From Niabella sp. (lineage in GTDB: Bacteria; Bacteroidota; Bacteroidia; Chitinophagales; Chitinophagaceae): a stretch of 64,000 nt of DNA. This document shows, piece by piece, positions 23,379-31,909 of the stretch (the stretch's first letter is position 1; the number at the start of each line of letters is the position of its first letter). Under the pieces are notes generated by a model. The model made no database searches, was not told the origin of the DNA, and was given only the letters and a program-made list of their open reading frames with translations. The position numbers and the translations under genes were made by a program. The DNA is taken from the NCBI RefSeq assembly GCF_030150205.1, contig NZ_JASLGT010000002.1:124001-188000 (forward strand), given 5' to 3'.

Positions 23379-25129
23379 TATTCCCCATTAACCTTGATCT
23401 GATAAAAATTGCTGGCAAAGTTTCCGGTGATATAATCGTTTACAAATGAAAACAGCAACCGGTATTTCCCGGCCTGCGGAGGCGCCTTAACGGGAATGGT
23501 CAGTTGAATGCTTTCGCCGGGCTGCAGGGTTTGTTGCGGAAGGGCAAAGCTGGTATCCGCATTAATAAAATTATACTTCTCAATTAAAAATGCGTAATCC
23601 AGGCGCAGCTTTGGTTCCAGCTCCTGGGCCTGGCTGCTTTTATTGGTAATGGTTAGTGGTATTTGTTGCAGGCTCCCCGCTTTCATTTCTTTGGTGGGAT
23701 CCGGTACAGAGATGCGCAGCCCGTTCAGACTATGGTATTTCGGAAGCGGCAGCAGTCTGCCTGTATTATAGGCACTCTCAACTGCAATGCCGGTACCCGG
23801 CTTCAGGTCCGGACTTTGTGTATAGTAATACACATCCCTGCCGTTTAAAAACTGGTCATTGGTAATATTAAAATTGGTTTTGCGATAGCCCTTGTCATTA
23901 TAGCCCGTTGTTTGTACATCCGGATGGTAAAATTTATAAAGCGAAGGCAATGCATAGGAGTTGGAAAAAACGACCGGGGTGCCGTTGGCCTTTTGATAAA
24001 CAGTGTTTGCCCATACCCGGGCGTAAGAAAACGACCGGAAATGTTGAATGCTGTTTGCCGGTCCGTTGGGGATCAGGAACAGGATCCGGGCCAGTAATAT
24101 AAGCCCGATATTGGCATAAGCTATTTTTAAAAACAGGCTCCGGAACTTTTCGGTTCCGTTTACGATCAATGATAAGAACAACGCTACATAAGATATGCCC
24201 GCGATCATCGTCCAGTGTGGCTCTACCGTGTTTTTGAATGAAGAGAACAGGAAAAAAATGAGGGTGCCCGCAAACATAAACAGATGGCCTCGCATCAATG
24301 CATCCCGGATCTTCAGTTTGAAAATAGTGGCATAGAATAACAGGGATATCAGGGGCCCCCAGATAAGGATCTGTCCCAGCAGGTAATCGGTGGTGTAGTT
24401 GACCTGGTATTTTTTTGCAATACGTTCAATTAAATGAAAACGTACCGTTGGCCAGTCATTGATATATTGCCAATAGAGATGTGGCAAAAAAAGCAGGGCC
24501 ACCAGCAACACGATCAACCAGAAATATTTACTGGCCAATAACCGCAGGTTCGATAATACCACAAATCCTACTAACAGGATGCCATGATATTTACTATAAA
24601 ACATCCCGGTAATGGCAATGGCCAGCCAGAGGCTGTTATTAAAATTGCGTTGCAGCAGGAAATGTTTGTACTTCAGAAAAAACAGTGCTGCAAAAAAGAA
24701 GAGCGCCGCATCCGGAGTGGTAATGAAGGCGTATACATTAAATACAAGCGTAGCTGCGTAAAGCAGGATAAACCACCGGATCTTTTGAAGCTGATCCGGA
24801 AGTCCCTTATAAATAAGCGGTATTGAAAATGTAGATAACAGGATGGTTCCAAGCCGTGTAAAGAACGGGCTATGTCCCAGGAATTCGCCCAGCCGGATGA
24901 ACAGTGTTACCATTGGCGGATGATCAAAATATCCCCATTGCAGATGCTGCGACAACATCCAGTAATAGGCCTCATCTCCGTCGATACCCAGGAAGACCGC
25001 CTGCAGGCCGTTGATCAAAAACCATAAGAGCATAAACCCCGCAAGGAGCCTGTTTTCACTGTTCATATATCGGGTAAAACCTGTGCTGCCGGAGGAAAAA
25101 GAGGAAACGGTATCTGTATGTGCAGGCAT
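23378..25129 (-). CDS. GT39-family membrane glycosyltransferase (ArnT/PMT-like)
   Basis: This 583-residue protein has about eleven hydrophobic segments and the periplasmic loop-1 signature of polyprenyl-phosphate-sugar transferases: FLGIDGDEAYYWMLSQ (the acidic DE pair), then GYFDHPPMVTLFIRL and ITTPDAALFFFAALFFLKY. A soluble C-terminal beta-domain (about 470-583) ends the protein. Such enzymes move a sugar from undecaprenyl phosphate to lipid A, proteins or glycans outside the inner membrane; the acceptor here is unknown. A second ATG at 25066 would remove a polar leader of 21 residues. It is a single gene. Confidence 0.87.
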   Translation of the reverse strand: MPAHTDTVSSFSSGSTGFTRYMNSENRLLAGFMLLWFLINGLQAVFLGIDGDEAYYWMLSQHLQWGYFDHPPMVTLFIRLGEFLGHSPFFTRLGTILLSTFSIPLIYKGLPDQLQKIRWFILLYAATLVFNVYAFITTPDAALFFFAALFFLKYKHFLLQRNFNNSLWLAIAITGMFYSKYHGILLVGFVVLSNLRLLASKYFWLIVLLVALLFLPHLYWQYINDWPTVRFHLIERIAKKYQVNYTTDYLLGQILIWGPLISLLFYATIFKLKIRDALMRGHLFMFAGTLIFFLFSSFKNTVEPHWTMIAGISYVALFLSLIVNGTEKFRSLFLKIAYANIGLILLARILFLIPNGPANSIQHFRSFSYARVWANTVYQKANGTPVVFSNSYALPSLYKFYHPDVQTTGYNDKGYRKTNFNITNDQFLNGRDVYYYTQSPDLKPGTGIAVESAYNTGRLLPLPKYHSLNGLRISVPDPTKEMKAGSLQQIPLTITNKSSQAQELEPKLRLDYAFLIEKYNFINADTSFALPQQTLQPGESIQLTIPVKAPPQAGKYRLLFSFVNDYITGNFASNFYQIKVNGE

Positions 25130-25516
25130 AATAAGGATGTCTGTTTACACGAAAGTACTAAATCTGCGCGAAGCGTTTCTTATGAGAATATTATGTTGTG
25201 GGCGTGCAGCTGAAATGCATAGGTTTGAAGGGGGAAGGTGTATGGTGAGAAGTGGGTAGTGAGAAGTGTCCCCGTTTTCATACCGGTGTATCTATTGCCC
25301 ATTGCCTGCATGCTATTCCCTACTGATAGTTGAATGCTGAGCACTAAAAGCTGAACACCGTTTGACGATCCGTTTTCAACGCTTAAGGTTCCAGCATCTT
25401 TGCAGCGAATGACTTCCTGGTCATTAAAACAGCACCTGCACAAGTATACTGAAAAAGAATCCTGGCGCATCCTGGCGTCTCCGCGCCTTCGCGGTAAATA
25501 ATTCGGCCCCGCAATC
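25130..25516. other. 387-bp gene-free interval with repeat words
   Basis: No gene is seen; an open frame at 25180-25470 is built from low-complexity repeats. It holds direct repeats of TGAGAAGTG (about 25246-25268), a run of TGAATGCTGAGCACTAAAAGCTGA words with GGTTCCAG (about 25321-25395) related to the dispersed repeat family, and GCG-rich words (25463-25500) like those at 18410-18550. Confidence 0.45.
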
Positions 25517-25909
25517 CTAATGACTATATCCCAACGAAATGCTGACGCCGATAATCACCATTACAATCAGCGTAATGATCACATACAGGTAATCTTTTTC
25601 AATCAGGAATGAAAAGAAGGATAATACCAGCCGCAGGGCCGGGGTTAGAAAAAGCAGGACGATTCCCAAAAATATAATCGCCGTGCCACTGTCTTCCTTA
25701 ACGCCGGCGATCATTTCATCAACCAGCTGGCCAATGCTTTTATCGCGTTCAGTAAAGTGATCATAGTGAATGGTTTCCTGGCCATGCTTTAACAGGTAAA
25801 TAACACCGCCGATTGCCCCTATGCTGAGGGCCAGCCATACGCCATAACGAAGCAGGTTGCCTATAATGGTTTGCAATGTTTTATCTGTAAACCGGTTTTT
25901 CTGTGTCAT
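25517..25909 (-). CDS. DUF1634 family membrane protein
   Basis: This 130-residue protein has three hydrophobic segments: NLLRYGVWLALSIGAIGGVIYL, then AIIFLGIVLLFLTPALRLVLSF, then YVIITLIVMVIIGVSISLGY. This pattern is the DUF1634 family, almost always encoded beside a TauE/SafE permease, as here. The role is unknown but it is probably a partner of that transporter. I chose the ATG at 25909, 4 bp after the permease stop; a TTG at 25930 would overlap the permease gene by 17 bp. Confidence 0.85.
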   Translation of the reverse strand: MTQKNRFTDKTLQTIIGNLLRYGVWLALSIGAIGGVIYLLKHGQETIHYDHFTERDKSIGQLVDEMIAGVKEDSGTAIIFLGIVLLFLTPALRLVLSFFSFLIEKDYLYVIITLIVMVIIGVSISLGYSH

Positions 25910-25913
25910 CGAT

Positions 25914-26750
25914 TTAAATTTTTCCGGCAATACCGTGATAGATCATATTAACTGCCAGCAAAAGGATAACGACCGCAAAAAACAGGCGGAGCTTTTTGGG
26001 GTTTGAGCGGATAAGGATCCTGGATCCGGCGAGCGAGCCAAAAAGCACGCCGATCATGGTAGGCATACAAATACCCGGCTGTACATATCCTTTTTGTAAA
26101 TAGATCACCGTACTGGCAATGGCCGTTACGCCCATCATAAAATTGCTGGTAGTGGTAGACACCTTAAATGGAATGCGCATGATATTGTCCATGGCAATTA
26201 CTTTAAAAGCACCGGACCCGATGCCCAGCAGGCCAGACATCATGCCGGCGATACCCATCATACCAAAGCCGCCCAGCACATTCCTGGTGCCATACCGGAT
26301 TGGTTGTCCATTGGTATCGGGGTAGCTGCCATCCAGCCTTAATTTCCGGGCAAGCGGACTGCTTTGCGCTAAAACCTGTTCCTCTTTTTTCCGCAGGGAG
26401 TTGATAGAGGAAAAGATCAGGGTGAGCCCGAACAGCACAGCGATAAATGAACCGGGGGCAATCGTAGAAATGAGTGCCCCGCAAACGGCACCGGTGGTAG
26501 TGGCAATTTCAAGAAAGATCCCCAGCCGCATATTGGTAATACCCTCCCGCACATAGGCGGCGGCCGACCCGGAAGAAGTGGCAATCACTGAAACCAGGGC
26601 CGCGCCAACGGCATAATGAATATCAACGCCCAGTCCGATAGTGAGCAGGGGAATAATGATGATGCCGCCTCCAAGTCCGGATAATGAACCAATCAACCCA
26701 GCCATAAAGGCCCCGATTAACATGATCAATGTAAATGCAAGTATGGTCAT
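25914..26750 (-). CDS. TauE/SafE family anion permease
   Basis: This 278-residue inner-membrane protein has about eight helices and the duplicated Gly-rich family motif: FMAGLIGSLSGLGGGIIIIP near the N-terminus and GMMSGLLGIGSGAFKV in the second half. Family members export or import sulfite, sulfoacetate, taurine-derived anions or other organic anions. The substrate cannot be told. It is the first gene of a two-gene unit with the DUF1634 partner. Confidence 0.9.
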   Translation of the reverse strand: MTILAFTLIMLIGAFMAGLIGSLSGLGGGIIIIPLLTIGLGVDIHYAVGAALVSVIATSSGSAAAYVREGITNMRLGIFLEIATTTGAVCGALISTIAPGSFIAVLFGLTLIFSSINSLRKKEEQVLAQSSPLARKLRLDGSYPDTNGQPIRYGTRNVLGGFGMMGIAGMMSGLLGIGSGAFKVIAMDNIMRIPFKVSTTTSNFMMGVTAIASTVIYLQKGYVQPGICMPTMIGVLFGSLAGSRILIRSNPKKLRLFFAVVILLLAVNMIYHGIAGKI

Positions 26751-26846
26751 TTGAAAAAGATCAGTGAACGAATGTTCCGAAGGTAGGAAGAAATCGCTTA
26801 GGGACTATTGATGGGCGGCCAGCCTTATGACCTTTGATACATATAC

Positions 26847-26875
26847 AAAAAAAATGGGGTTAACTAACCCCATTT
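26847..26875 (-). terminator. Terminator overlapping the 3' end of fabD
   Basis: ATGGGGTTA (26854-26862) and TAACCCCAT (26865-26873) pair perfectly around two bases, extendable by two A-T pairs. On the minus strand a run of eight T residues follows. The stem contains the fabD stop codon (26860-26862) and its last codons, so coding and termination share the same bases. Confidence 0.85.
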
Positions 26876-27750
26876 ACTTCTACTTCCTTATTAATTTTCT
26901 GGATCAGGCCCTGTAACACCTTGCCGGGACCAGCTTCCGTAAACCGCGTGGCACCGTTGGTGATCATGGCCTGTATGCTTTGGGTCCATCGCACTGCACC
27001 GGTGAGCTGGGCGATGAGGTTCTCTTTTATTTCTTCTTTATCCATAACCGGTTTGGCTACTACATTCTGGTAGATGGGACAAACCGGCTGATGAAAAGCG
27101 GTTTTCTCAATGGCTTCCTGCAGTTCTTTTCGTGCGGGCTCCATTAAGGGCGAGTGAAATGCGCCACCAACCGGCAAAACCAATGCACGCTTGGCACCGG
27201 CCGCTTTCATCCGCTCTACCGCAATTTCAATTCCTTTGGTGGTGCCGCTAATTACCAGCTGCCCGGGGCAATTGTAATTAGCTGCCACAACGATCTCCCC
27301 GGTTTCTTCCTGGATGGCCTTGCAGATTGCTTCTACGGTTTCATCCGGAAGATTCAACACAGCGGCCATGGTAGAAGGTTGCAGTTCGCAGGCATGCTGC
27401 ATGGCATTGGCGCGTACGGATACCAGCTGCAGGGCATCTTCAAATGCCAGCACATTATTGGCTACCAATGCAGAAAATTCACCCAGGGAATGGCCGGCTA
27501 CCATATCGGGCCGGTTGTTCTCCATTACTTTATAGGCTACGATGGAATGTAAAAAAACAGCAGGCTGTGTTACCCTGGTTTCCTTCAGTTCCTCTGCAGT
27601 TCCTGTAAACATGATATCGGAAATACGGAATCCTAAGAGCTCATTGCCCTGCTCAAACAATTTCTTTGCGAATGCGTTGTTTTCATAATGCTCTTTTCCC
27701 ATCCCGGTAAACTGAGATCCTTGTCCGGGAAATACCACTGCCTGTTTCAT
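26860..27750 (-). CDS. fabD: Malonyl-CoA:ACP transacylase
   Basis: This 296-residue enzyme loads malonyl groups onto acyl carrier protein for fatty-acid synthesis. It begins with VVFPGQGSQFTGMGK. The nucleophile elbow is GHSLGEFSA (Ser at about 88), and GGAFHSPLM contains the catalytic His. The length matches the family. I use the ATG at 27750; an in-frame GTG lies two codons upstream. It is the last gene of an operon that starts with two PTPS paralogues and folE, an unusual setting because fabD more often sits with fabH/fabG/acpP. Confidence 0.95.
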   Translation of the reverse strand: MKQAVVFPGQGSQFTGMGKEHYENNAFAKKLFEQGNELLGFRISDIMFTGTAEELKETRVTQPAVFLHSIVAYKVMENNRPDMVAGHSLGEFSALVANNVLAFEDALQLVSVRANAMQHACELQPSTMAAVLNLPDETVEAICKAIQEETGEIVVAANYNCPGQLVISGTTKGIEIAVERMKAAGAKRALVLPVGGAFHSPLMEPARKELQEAIEKTAFHQPVCPIYQNVVAKPVMDKEEIKENLIAQLTGAVRWTQSIQAMITNGATRFTEAGPGKVLQGLIQKINKEVEVNGVS

Positions 27751-27779
27751 ATTCACTTATTTATTTTGGTTCGTTTTCT

Positions 27780-28376
27780 TTAACTTAATCTTGCGCTGAT
27801 GAGTTTTAAAAATTCGCTCCGGGTAGAGTTCTTTTGAAACTCACCGTCGAATGCAGATGTAGTGGTTTCTGAATTTTGTTTTTGAACGCCCCGCATCATC
27901 ATACACAGGTGTTTTGCTTCAATGACCACCGCAACACCCAGCGGGTTTAATGTTTCTTTGATCGCATTCATGATCTGTACCGTAAGGCGTTCCTGTACCT
28001 GCAGGCGGTGCGAATAAACATCAACCACCCGTGCGATCTTGCTGAGGCCGGTGATCCAGCCATTGGGAATATATGCCACATGCGCTCTTCCAAAAAAAGG
28101 AAGCATATGATGCTCGCAAAGACTGTACAGCTCAATATCCTTTACAATGATCATTTCGCTTACATCTTCATGAAATTTTGCAGAGTTAATGATCTCATGC
28201 GCATCCATATTATAGCCCTGTGTTAACACCTGCATGGCCTTGGCTACGCGCTCCGGTGTTTTTATAAGACCTTCCCGCTCCGGATCTTCTCCCAGCTGGG
28301 CAATTACCTGTTTGTAATGCTGGGTGAGCGCATCTGTTACCTGTTCATTATATATATCTTCTTTTTTATAAGCCAT
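27780..28376 (-). CDS. folE: GTP cyclohydrolase I
   Basis: This 198-residue enzyme converts GTP to 7,8-dihydroneopterin triphosphate, the first step to folate, queuosine and biopterin-type cofactors. Visible motifs are EREGLIKTPERVAKA, the zinc/active-site segment LYSLCEHHMLPFFGRAHVAYIP, GLSKIARVVDVYSHRLQVQER and the second zinc Cys in EAKHLCMMMRGVQKQNSETTT. The start is the ATG at 28376, 13 bp after the neighbouring PTPS gene; the longer frame would overlap that gene. Its product is the direct substrate of the two PTPS-type enzymes encoded just upstream. Confidence 0.95.
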   Translation of the reverse strand: MAYKKEDIYNEQVTDALTQHYKQVIAQLGEDPEREGLIKTPERVAKAMQVLTQGYNMDAHEIINSAKFHEDVSEMIIVKDIELYSLCEHHMLPFFGRAHVAYIPNGWITGLSKIARVVDVYSHRLQVQERLTVQIMNAIKETLNPLGVAVVIEAKHLCMMMRGVQKQNSETTTSAFDGEFQKNSTRSEFLKLISARLS

Positions 28377-28389
28377 AGTTGCGGGTAAT

Positions 28390-28800
28390 TTAAAGTGACG
28401 GGTACTCCACAAAGTTTTTTGGTGTTTCATACAGGCGAATCATCAGGTCATGATCGCTTTGAATATGTGGCCGCAGGATATTGTAGATCACAATTGCAAT
28501 ATTCTCTGCAGTTGGGTTTGTATGCTTAAATTCATCGGTATCCAGATTCAGGTTCCGGTGATCGAATTTTTCAATCACATTTTTTGCAACCAGTTCACTC
28601 AGCACCTTCAGGTCCATTACAAAGCCGGTTTGCGGATCTACTTCTCCGGTTATCTTTATTTCCAGTTCATAGTTATGACCGTGATAATGCGGCAGGGAAC
28701 ACTTGCCAAAAACCCGTTCATTGGTTGCGTCATCCCAGGCTGGGTTAAAGAGCCGGTGTGCTGCGTTAAAATGCTCCTTCCTGAAAACAGATACTTTCAT
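28390..28800 (-). CDS. 6-pyruvoyl-/6-carboxytetrahydropterin synthase family protein, copy 1
   Basis: The 136 residues form one T-fold domain: HFNAAHRLFNPAWDD, CSLPHYHGHNYELEI with the active-site Cys and two zinc His (third zinc His in FNAAH), DPQTGFVMDLKVL, KFDHRNLN (catalytic Asp-His) and RLYETPKNF (substrate Glu). The spacing C-x5-HGH is that of animal-type 6-pyruvoyltetrahydropterin synthase, whereas Escherichia coli QueD has C-x3-HGH. It is about half identical to the neighbouring copy, so the pair arose by tandem duplication. It probably uses the FolE product. I use the ATG at 28800, not the TTG three codons earlier. Confidence 0.9.
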   Translation of the reverse strand: MKVSVFRKEHFNAAHRLFNPAWDDATNERVFGKCSLPHYHGHNYELEIKITGEVDPQTGFVMDLKVLSELVAKNVIEKFDHRNLNLDTDEFKHTNPTAENIAIVIYNILRPHIQSDHDLMIRLYETPKNFVEYPSL

Positions 28801-28824
28801 GCTGGACAAATGGTACCTACAAAC

Positions 28825-29232
28825 TTAACCAAAATACTCCACATAAATCCGTGGGGTTTCATACAGTTTTATGCAGTGGAGCAATACACCCTGGGGTAAA
28901 TGCGGTGTAAGTTCCTTCCAGATGGCAATAGCCAGGTTTTCTGTACTGCACAATTTTCCTTTCATAAAATCAACGTCCTCATTCAGATTCCGGTGATCGA
29001 GTTTTTCAATGATATGATCTTTAATGATCTCGCTCAATTTTTTTACATCGTACACAAAGCCGGTGTCCGGATCGGGTTCTCCCTTTACAGTGATGTATAG
29101 TTCGTAGTTATGCCCATGCCAGTTTTTATTGGCACATTTACCAAAAACCTGCTCATTTTGCGCTTCGGTCCATGCTGGATTAAAGAGCTTGTGCGCGGCA
29201 TTAAAGTGTTCAATTCTTGTGAGATATACCAT
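28825..29232 (-). CDS. 6-pyruvoyl-/6-carboxytetrahydropterin synthase family protein, copy 2
   Basis: This 135-residue T-fold enzyme keeps all active-site positions: HFNAAHKLFNPAW, CANKNWHGHNYELYI, DPDTGFVYDVKKL, LDHRNLNEDVDF and KLYETPRIYVEY. The C-x5-HGH spacing and the run STENLAIAIWKEL resemble the animal PTPS more closely than copy 1 does. It is the first gene of the operon. I chose the ATG at 29232. The longer frame (from 29340) would place a TAnnTTTG promoter element (29320-29327) inside the coding region. Confidence 0.9.
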   Translation of the reverse strand: MVYLTRIEHFNAAHKLFNPAWTEAQNEQVFGKCANKNWHGHNYELYITVKGEPDPDTGFVYDVKKLSEIIKDHIIEKLDHRNLNEDVDFMKGKLCSTENLAIAIWKELTPHLPQGVLLHCIKLYETPRIYVEYFG

Positions 29233-29319
29233 ATTTGATGAATAAGTAAGCCGGTATTTTTTCCGGCTTTGAAGCGGGTTATATACGAAAAAGAAACCTG
29301 CTTCAAAAAAATCAGACTG

Positions 29320-29327
29320 CAAAGGTA
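29320..29327 (-). promoter_or_regulatory. Candidate -7 element of the pterin operon
   Basis: On the minus strand it reads TACCTTTG, a match to TAnnTTTG, and would give a leader of about 80 bases before the ATG at 29232. Confidence 0.5.
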
Positions 29328-29437
29328 ACATTTCCCTCAATTATAAAAATGCCCGAACTTTGCCGGGCAGCACATTTTTGTGAAGATTAGGGTGTAGGGG
29401 CGTTAAAACCGGGCGCCGGGAAACAGGAATAAAGCAT

Positions 29438-30085
29438 ATGTACAAGAAAATTTTATTGGTGGCAGCTACGGAGCTGGAATTAAATCCGTTAAGTCGTTTT
29501 CTAAAAGAGCGGAAAGACGTTGATGTGCTGATTGGGGGTATTGGCAGCTTGAGTACAGCGTATCGGCTAACACGGCAACTGGCCCGGGAGCCGTACGAGC
29601 TGGTGTTGCAGGCGGGTATTGGCGGCAGTTTGGTGAACCACTACGCGCCGGGAACGGTGGTAGCCGTTGATCGTGAGTGTTTAGGCGACCTGGGCGTGGT
29701 AGAAGCCGGCCGGCGAAAATCGGTTTTTGACCTGCAGCTGGCGAATGCGGATGCGGCTCCGTTTACAGGAGGATGGCTTCAAAACCCGCATAGCCGGTTG
29801 CTGAAACTTACCGGGCTGGATGCCGCAACAGGCGTTACGATTAATGAAATTACCACGGCAGCGGATACCATCCGGCATTTTAAAGAGCAGCTGGGCGCCG
29901 AAGTAGAATCGATGGAAGGCGCAGCCTTGCATTATGTGGCTATCATGGAAAACGTACCTTTTCTACAGATAAGAGCCGTGTCTAATTATGTAGGCGAAAG
30001 AGATAAAACGAAATGGGCATTGAAAGCCTCGGTTTCGAACCTGGCCGAACATACGGAACGGCTATTGACGTTATTTACTTCCTGA
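29438..30085 (+). CDS. mqnB: Futalosine hydrolase
   Basis: This 215-residue nucleoside-phosphorylase-fold enzyme removes hypoxanthine from futalosine in the alternative (futalosine) menaquinone pathway. It shows KILLVAATELELNPL, LVLQAGIGGSLVNHYAPG (base and phosphate-like loop), ECLGDLGVVEAG and VESMEGAALHYVA (ribose-binding Glu and purine-site region). MqnD follows 55 bp downstream on the same strand, which confirms the pathway. MqnA, MqnC and MqnE are not in the window. Confidence 0.93.
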   Translation: MYKKILLVAATELELNPLSRFLKERKDVDVLIGGIGSLSTAYRLTRQLAREPYELVLQAGIGGSLVNHYAPGTVVAVDRECLGDLGVVEAGRRKSVFDLQLANADAAPFTGGWLQNPHSRLLKLTGLDAATGVTINEITTAADTIRHFKEQLGAEVESMEGAALHYVAIMENVPFLQIRAVSNYVGERDKTKWALKASVSNLAEHTERLLTLFTS

Positions 30086-30140
30086 ACAACCGAACTTTTT
30101 CAGGCGTTTTCCTGTTGTAAAAAATTAATAAGAAGCATAT

Positions 30141-30950
30141 ATGAAACTGAAACTGGGATTTTCACCCTGTCCGAATGATACCTTTATTTTTGATGCCCTG
30201 GTAAATGGAAAGATCGATACAGAGGGGATTGAATTTGAAGCCGTGCTGGAAGATGTGGAAACGCTGAACCGCTGGGCGCTTGAGGACAGGCTGGATATAA
30301 CCAAGCTGAGTTTTCCTGCCTATTTTAAGACAAAAGATCGGTATGCCTTGTTAAATGCCGGCAGTGCATTGGGAAAAGGAGTGGGTCCCCTGCTGGTAAG
30401 CCGCGGGCAACAATCTTTTCCGGAAGCTGCCATCAATGATGCCACGGTCGTATTGCCCGGGGTGAATACGACGGCGCATTTGCTGTTTAGCTTTGCTTAT
30501 CCGGATGCACATCATAAATCATTTGGAGTATTTCATGAAATAGAGGATGCGGTAGTAAAGGGCACTGCAGACCTGGGCGTAATCATTCATGAGAACCGGT
30601 TTACCTACCAGGATAAGGGACTGGCGAAGGTGACAGACCTGGGTGAATACTGGGAGCAGACCATGAAGGTACCCATCCCCCTGGGGGGCATTGTGATAAA
30701 AAGATCGCTGGGCGCTGCGCTTTTTAACCAGGTGAATGCACTGATCCGTAAGAGCCTTCAATATGCGTTTGACCGCTATCCCGAAGTGTCTGCCTATGTA
30801 AAAGCCCATGCGCAGGCGATGAGCGAAGAGGTGATGCGTAAACACATCGATCTGTATGTAAATAATTATAGTTTAGATCTGGGCAGCGAGGGCCGGGCTG
30901 CGGTGGATACGTTAGCGGCGATTCATAGCCGCTTGCATACGAATGCGTAA
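30141..30950 (+). CDS. mqnD: 1,4-dihydroxy-6-naphthoate synthase
   Basis: This 269-residue periplasmic-binding-protein-like enzyme cleaves cyclic dehypoxanthine futalosine to 1,4-dihydroxy-6-naphthoate in menaquinone synthesis. Family motifs are GFSPCPNDTFIFDALVNGKI at the N-terminus, ITKLSFPAYF, GSALGKGVGPLLVS and VPIPLGGIVIKR. It is not exported, as expected for this cytoplasmic family. It is paired with mqnB; the gap of 55 bp holds only a short leader. Confidence 0.95.
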   Translation: MKLKLGFSPCPNDTFIFDALVNGKIDTEGIEFEAVLEDVETLNRWALEDRLDITKLSFPAYFKTKDRYALLNAGSALGKGVGPLLVSRGQQSFPEAAINDATVVLPGVNTTAHLLFSFAYPDAHHKSFGVFHEIEDAVVKGTADLGVIIHENRFTYQDKGLAKVTDLGEYWEQTMKVPIPLGGIVIKRSLGAALFNQVNALIRKSLQYAFDRYPEVSAYVKAHAQAMSEEVMRKHIDLYVNNYSLDLGSEGRAAVDTLAAIHSRLHTNA

Positions 30951-31063
30951 AGGTCGTTCAGCACAGATTAGCGGAGATACCATTGCTGCAGCGAAAGGCA
31001 GCCATTACCGGCTGTATTAAACGTAATATTCAGACTATGTACCAACTTTAATGATCGGTACCA

Positions 31064-31885
31064 TTACCGGGAAAAGAGCCGTTGCTGATGGCGGGAAAGC
31101 AAAATGGCTGTTTGATCGCTGGCATAGGTTTTTCCGTTGAACTCCGCTACCTTCCGGATGCCCCGGAGTGCATTGGTCAAAAATAGCTCATCGGCTTCTT
31201 TTAATTGTTCCAGGGTACAGGATCGCTCCGTGATGCCTGGTTCTGTAGCCAGCAGGTACGATCGAAACACGCCTTCCACGCAGCCATCCGTAACTGGTGG
31301 TGTAAACAGGTTTCCGTTTTTGATCCAGAACAGGTTAGAGATGGCTGTTTCTATCACCTGGTGTTTTGTATTTTGAATTACGCAATCATCCCATCCCTGC
31401 CGGATGCAAAACTGTGCGGCCCGGCTGTAAATAAAACCGCTGGCCAGCTTCAGTGACGAAAAGCCATGGGCTTCCTTTTGCAGTTCATCATAAATGCCAA
31501 GCTTTAGCCCCTCGCCGGAAACCGGTGCTGTAAACGGATGCGCTTCAATGAGGTAATGAACCTGTGAAGGGTCAAAAAGTCCGCCGTTCCCGTTTGAGAA
31601 AGACAGGCGCACCCGGGCTCCGGTGGTGCATTGATTCCGTTCACAAAGCTCCAGCAATTGTTCATAGAGTTGTGTGGCCGTTACACCTGCTGCAAAAGAA
31701 TAGCCCAGCAGTGCCATGCTTCGTTGAATTCTGTGCTGGTGAAGCTCCCAGAGTGGCACCTGTGAATGATGGACCCGGAGCGTTTCAAAAAAACCATCCC
31801 CGTAGCGGTAGCTCTTATTTGCAGCATCAATGGCAGGTGCTGCGGCATCTGCAAAAATGCCATTGGAACATAGATAGTGTGTCAT
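31064..31885 (-). CDS. Class IV PLP-dependent aminotransferase/lyase
   Basis: This 273-residue fold-type IV enzyme shows YRYGDGFFETLRVH at the start, the PLP-binding Lys in SSLKLASGFIYSRAA (about 161), VIETAISNLFWIKNG, TDGCVEGVFRSYLL and ADELFLTNALRGI. It could be 4-amino-4-deoxychorismate lyase (PabC, folate pathway) or a branched-chain or D-amino-acid aminotransferase. The size and the FFETLR motif favour PabC. It follows DUF4296 by 24 bp in the coaBC operon. Confidence 0.85.
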   Translation of the reverse strand: MTHYLCSNGIFADAAAPAIDAANKSYRYGDGFFETLRVHHSQVPLWELHQHRIQRSMALLGYSFAAGVTATQLYEQLLELCERNQCTTGARVRLSFSNGNGGLFDPSQVHYLIEAHPFTAPVSGEGLKLGIYDELQKEAHGFSSLKLASGFIYSRAAQFCIRQGWDDCVIQNTKHQVIETAISNLFWIKNGNLFTPPVTDGCVEGVFRSYLLATEPGITERSCTLEQLKEADELFLTNALRGIRKVAEFNGKTYASDQTAILLSRHQQRLFSR

Positions 31886-31909
31886 TGTAAATTGCGTATG
31901 CGGCCTGTT

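Noticed and set aside
25180..25470. 96-residue open frame on the minus strand
   Set aside because: It is composed of intergenic repeat words (TGAGAAGTG, GCTGA) and has no recognisable domain, start context or conserved neighbour.
29233..29340. Longer N-terminus of the second PTPS gene
   Set aside because: The extra 36 residues would include the candidate promoter (29320-29327) and precede the usual family start.
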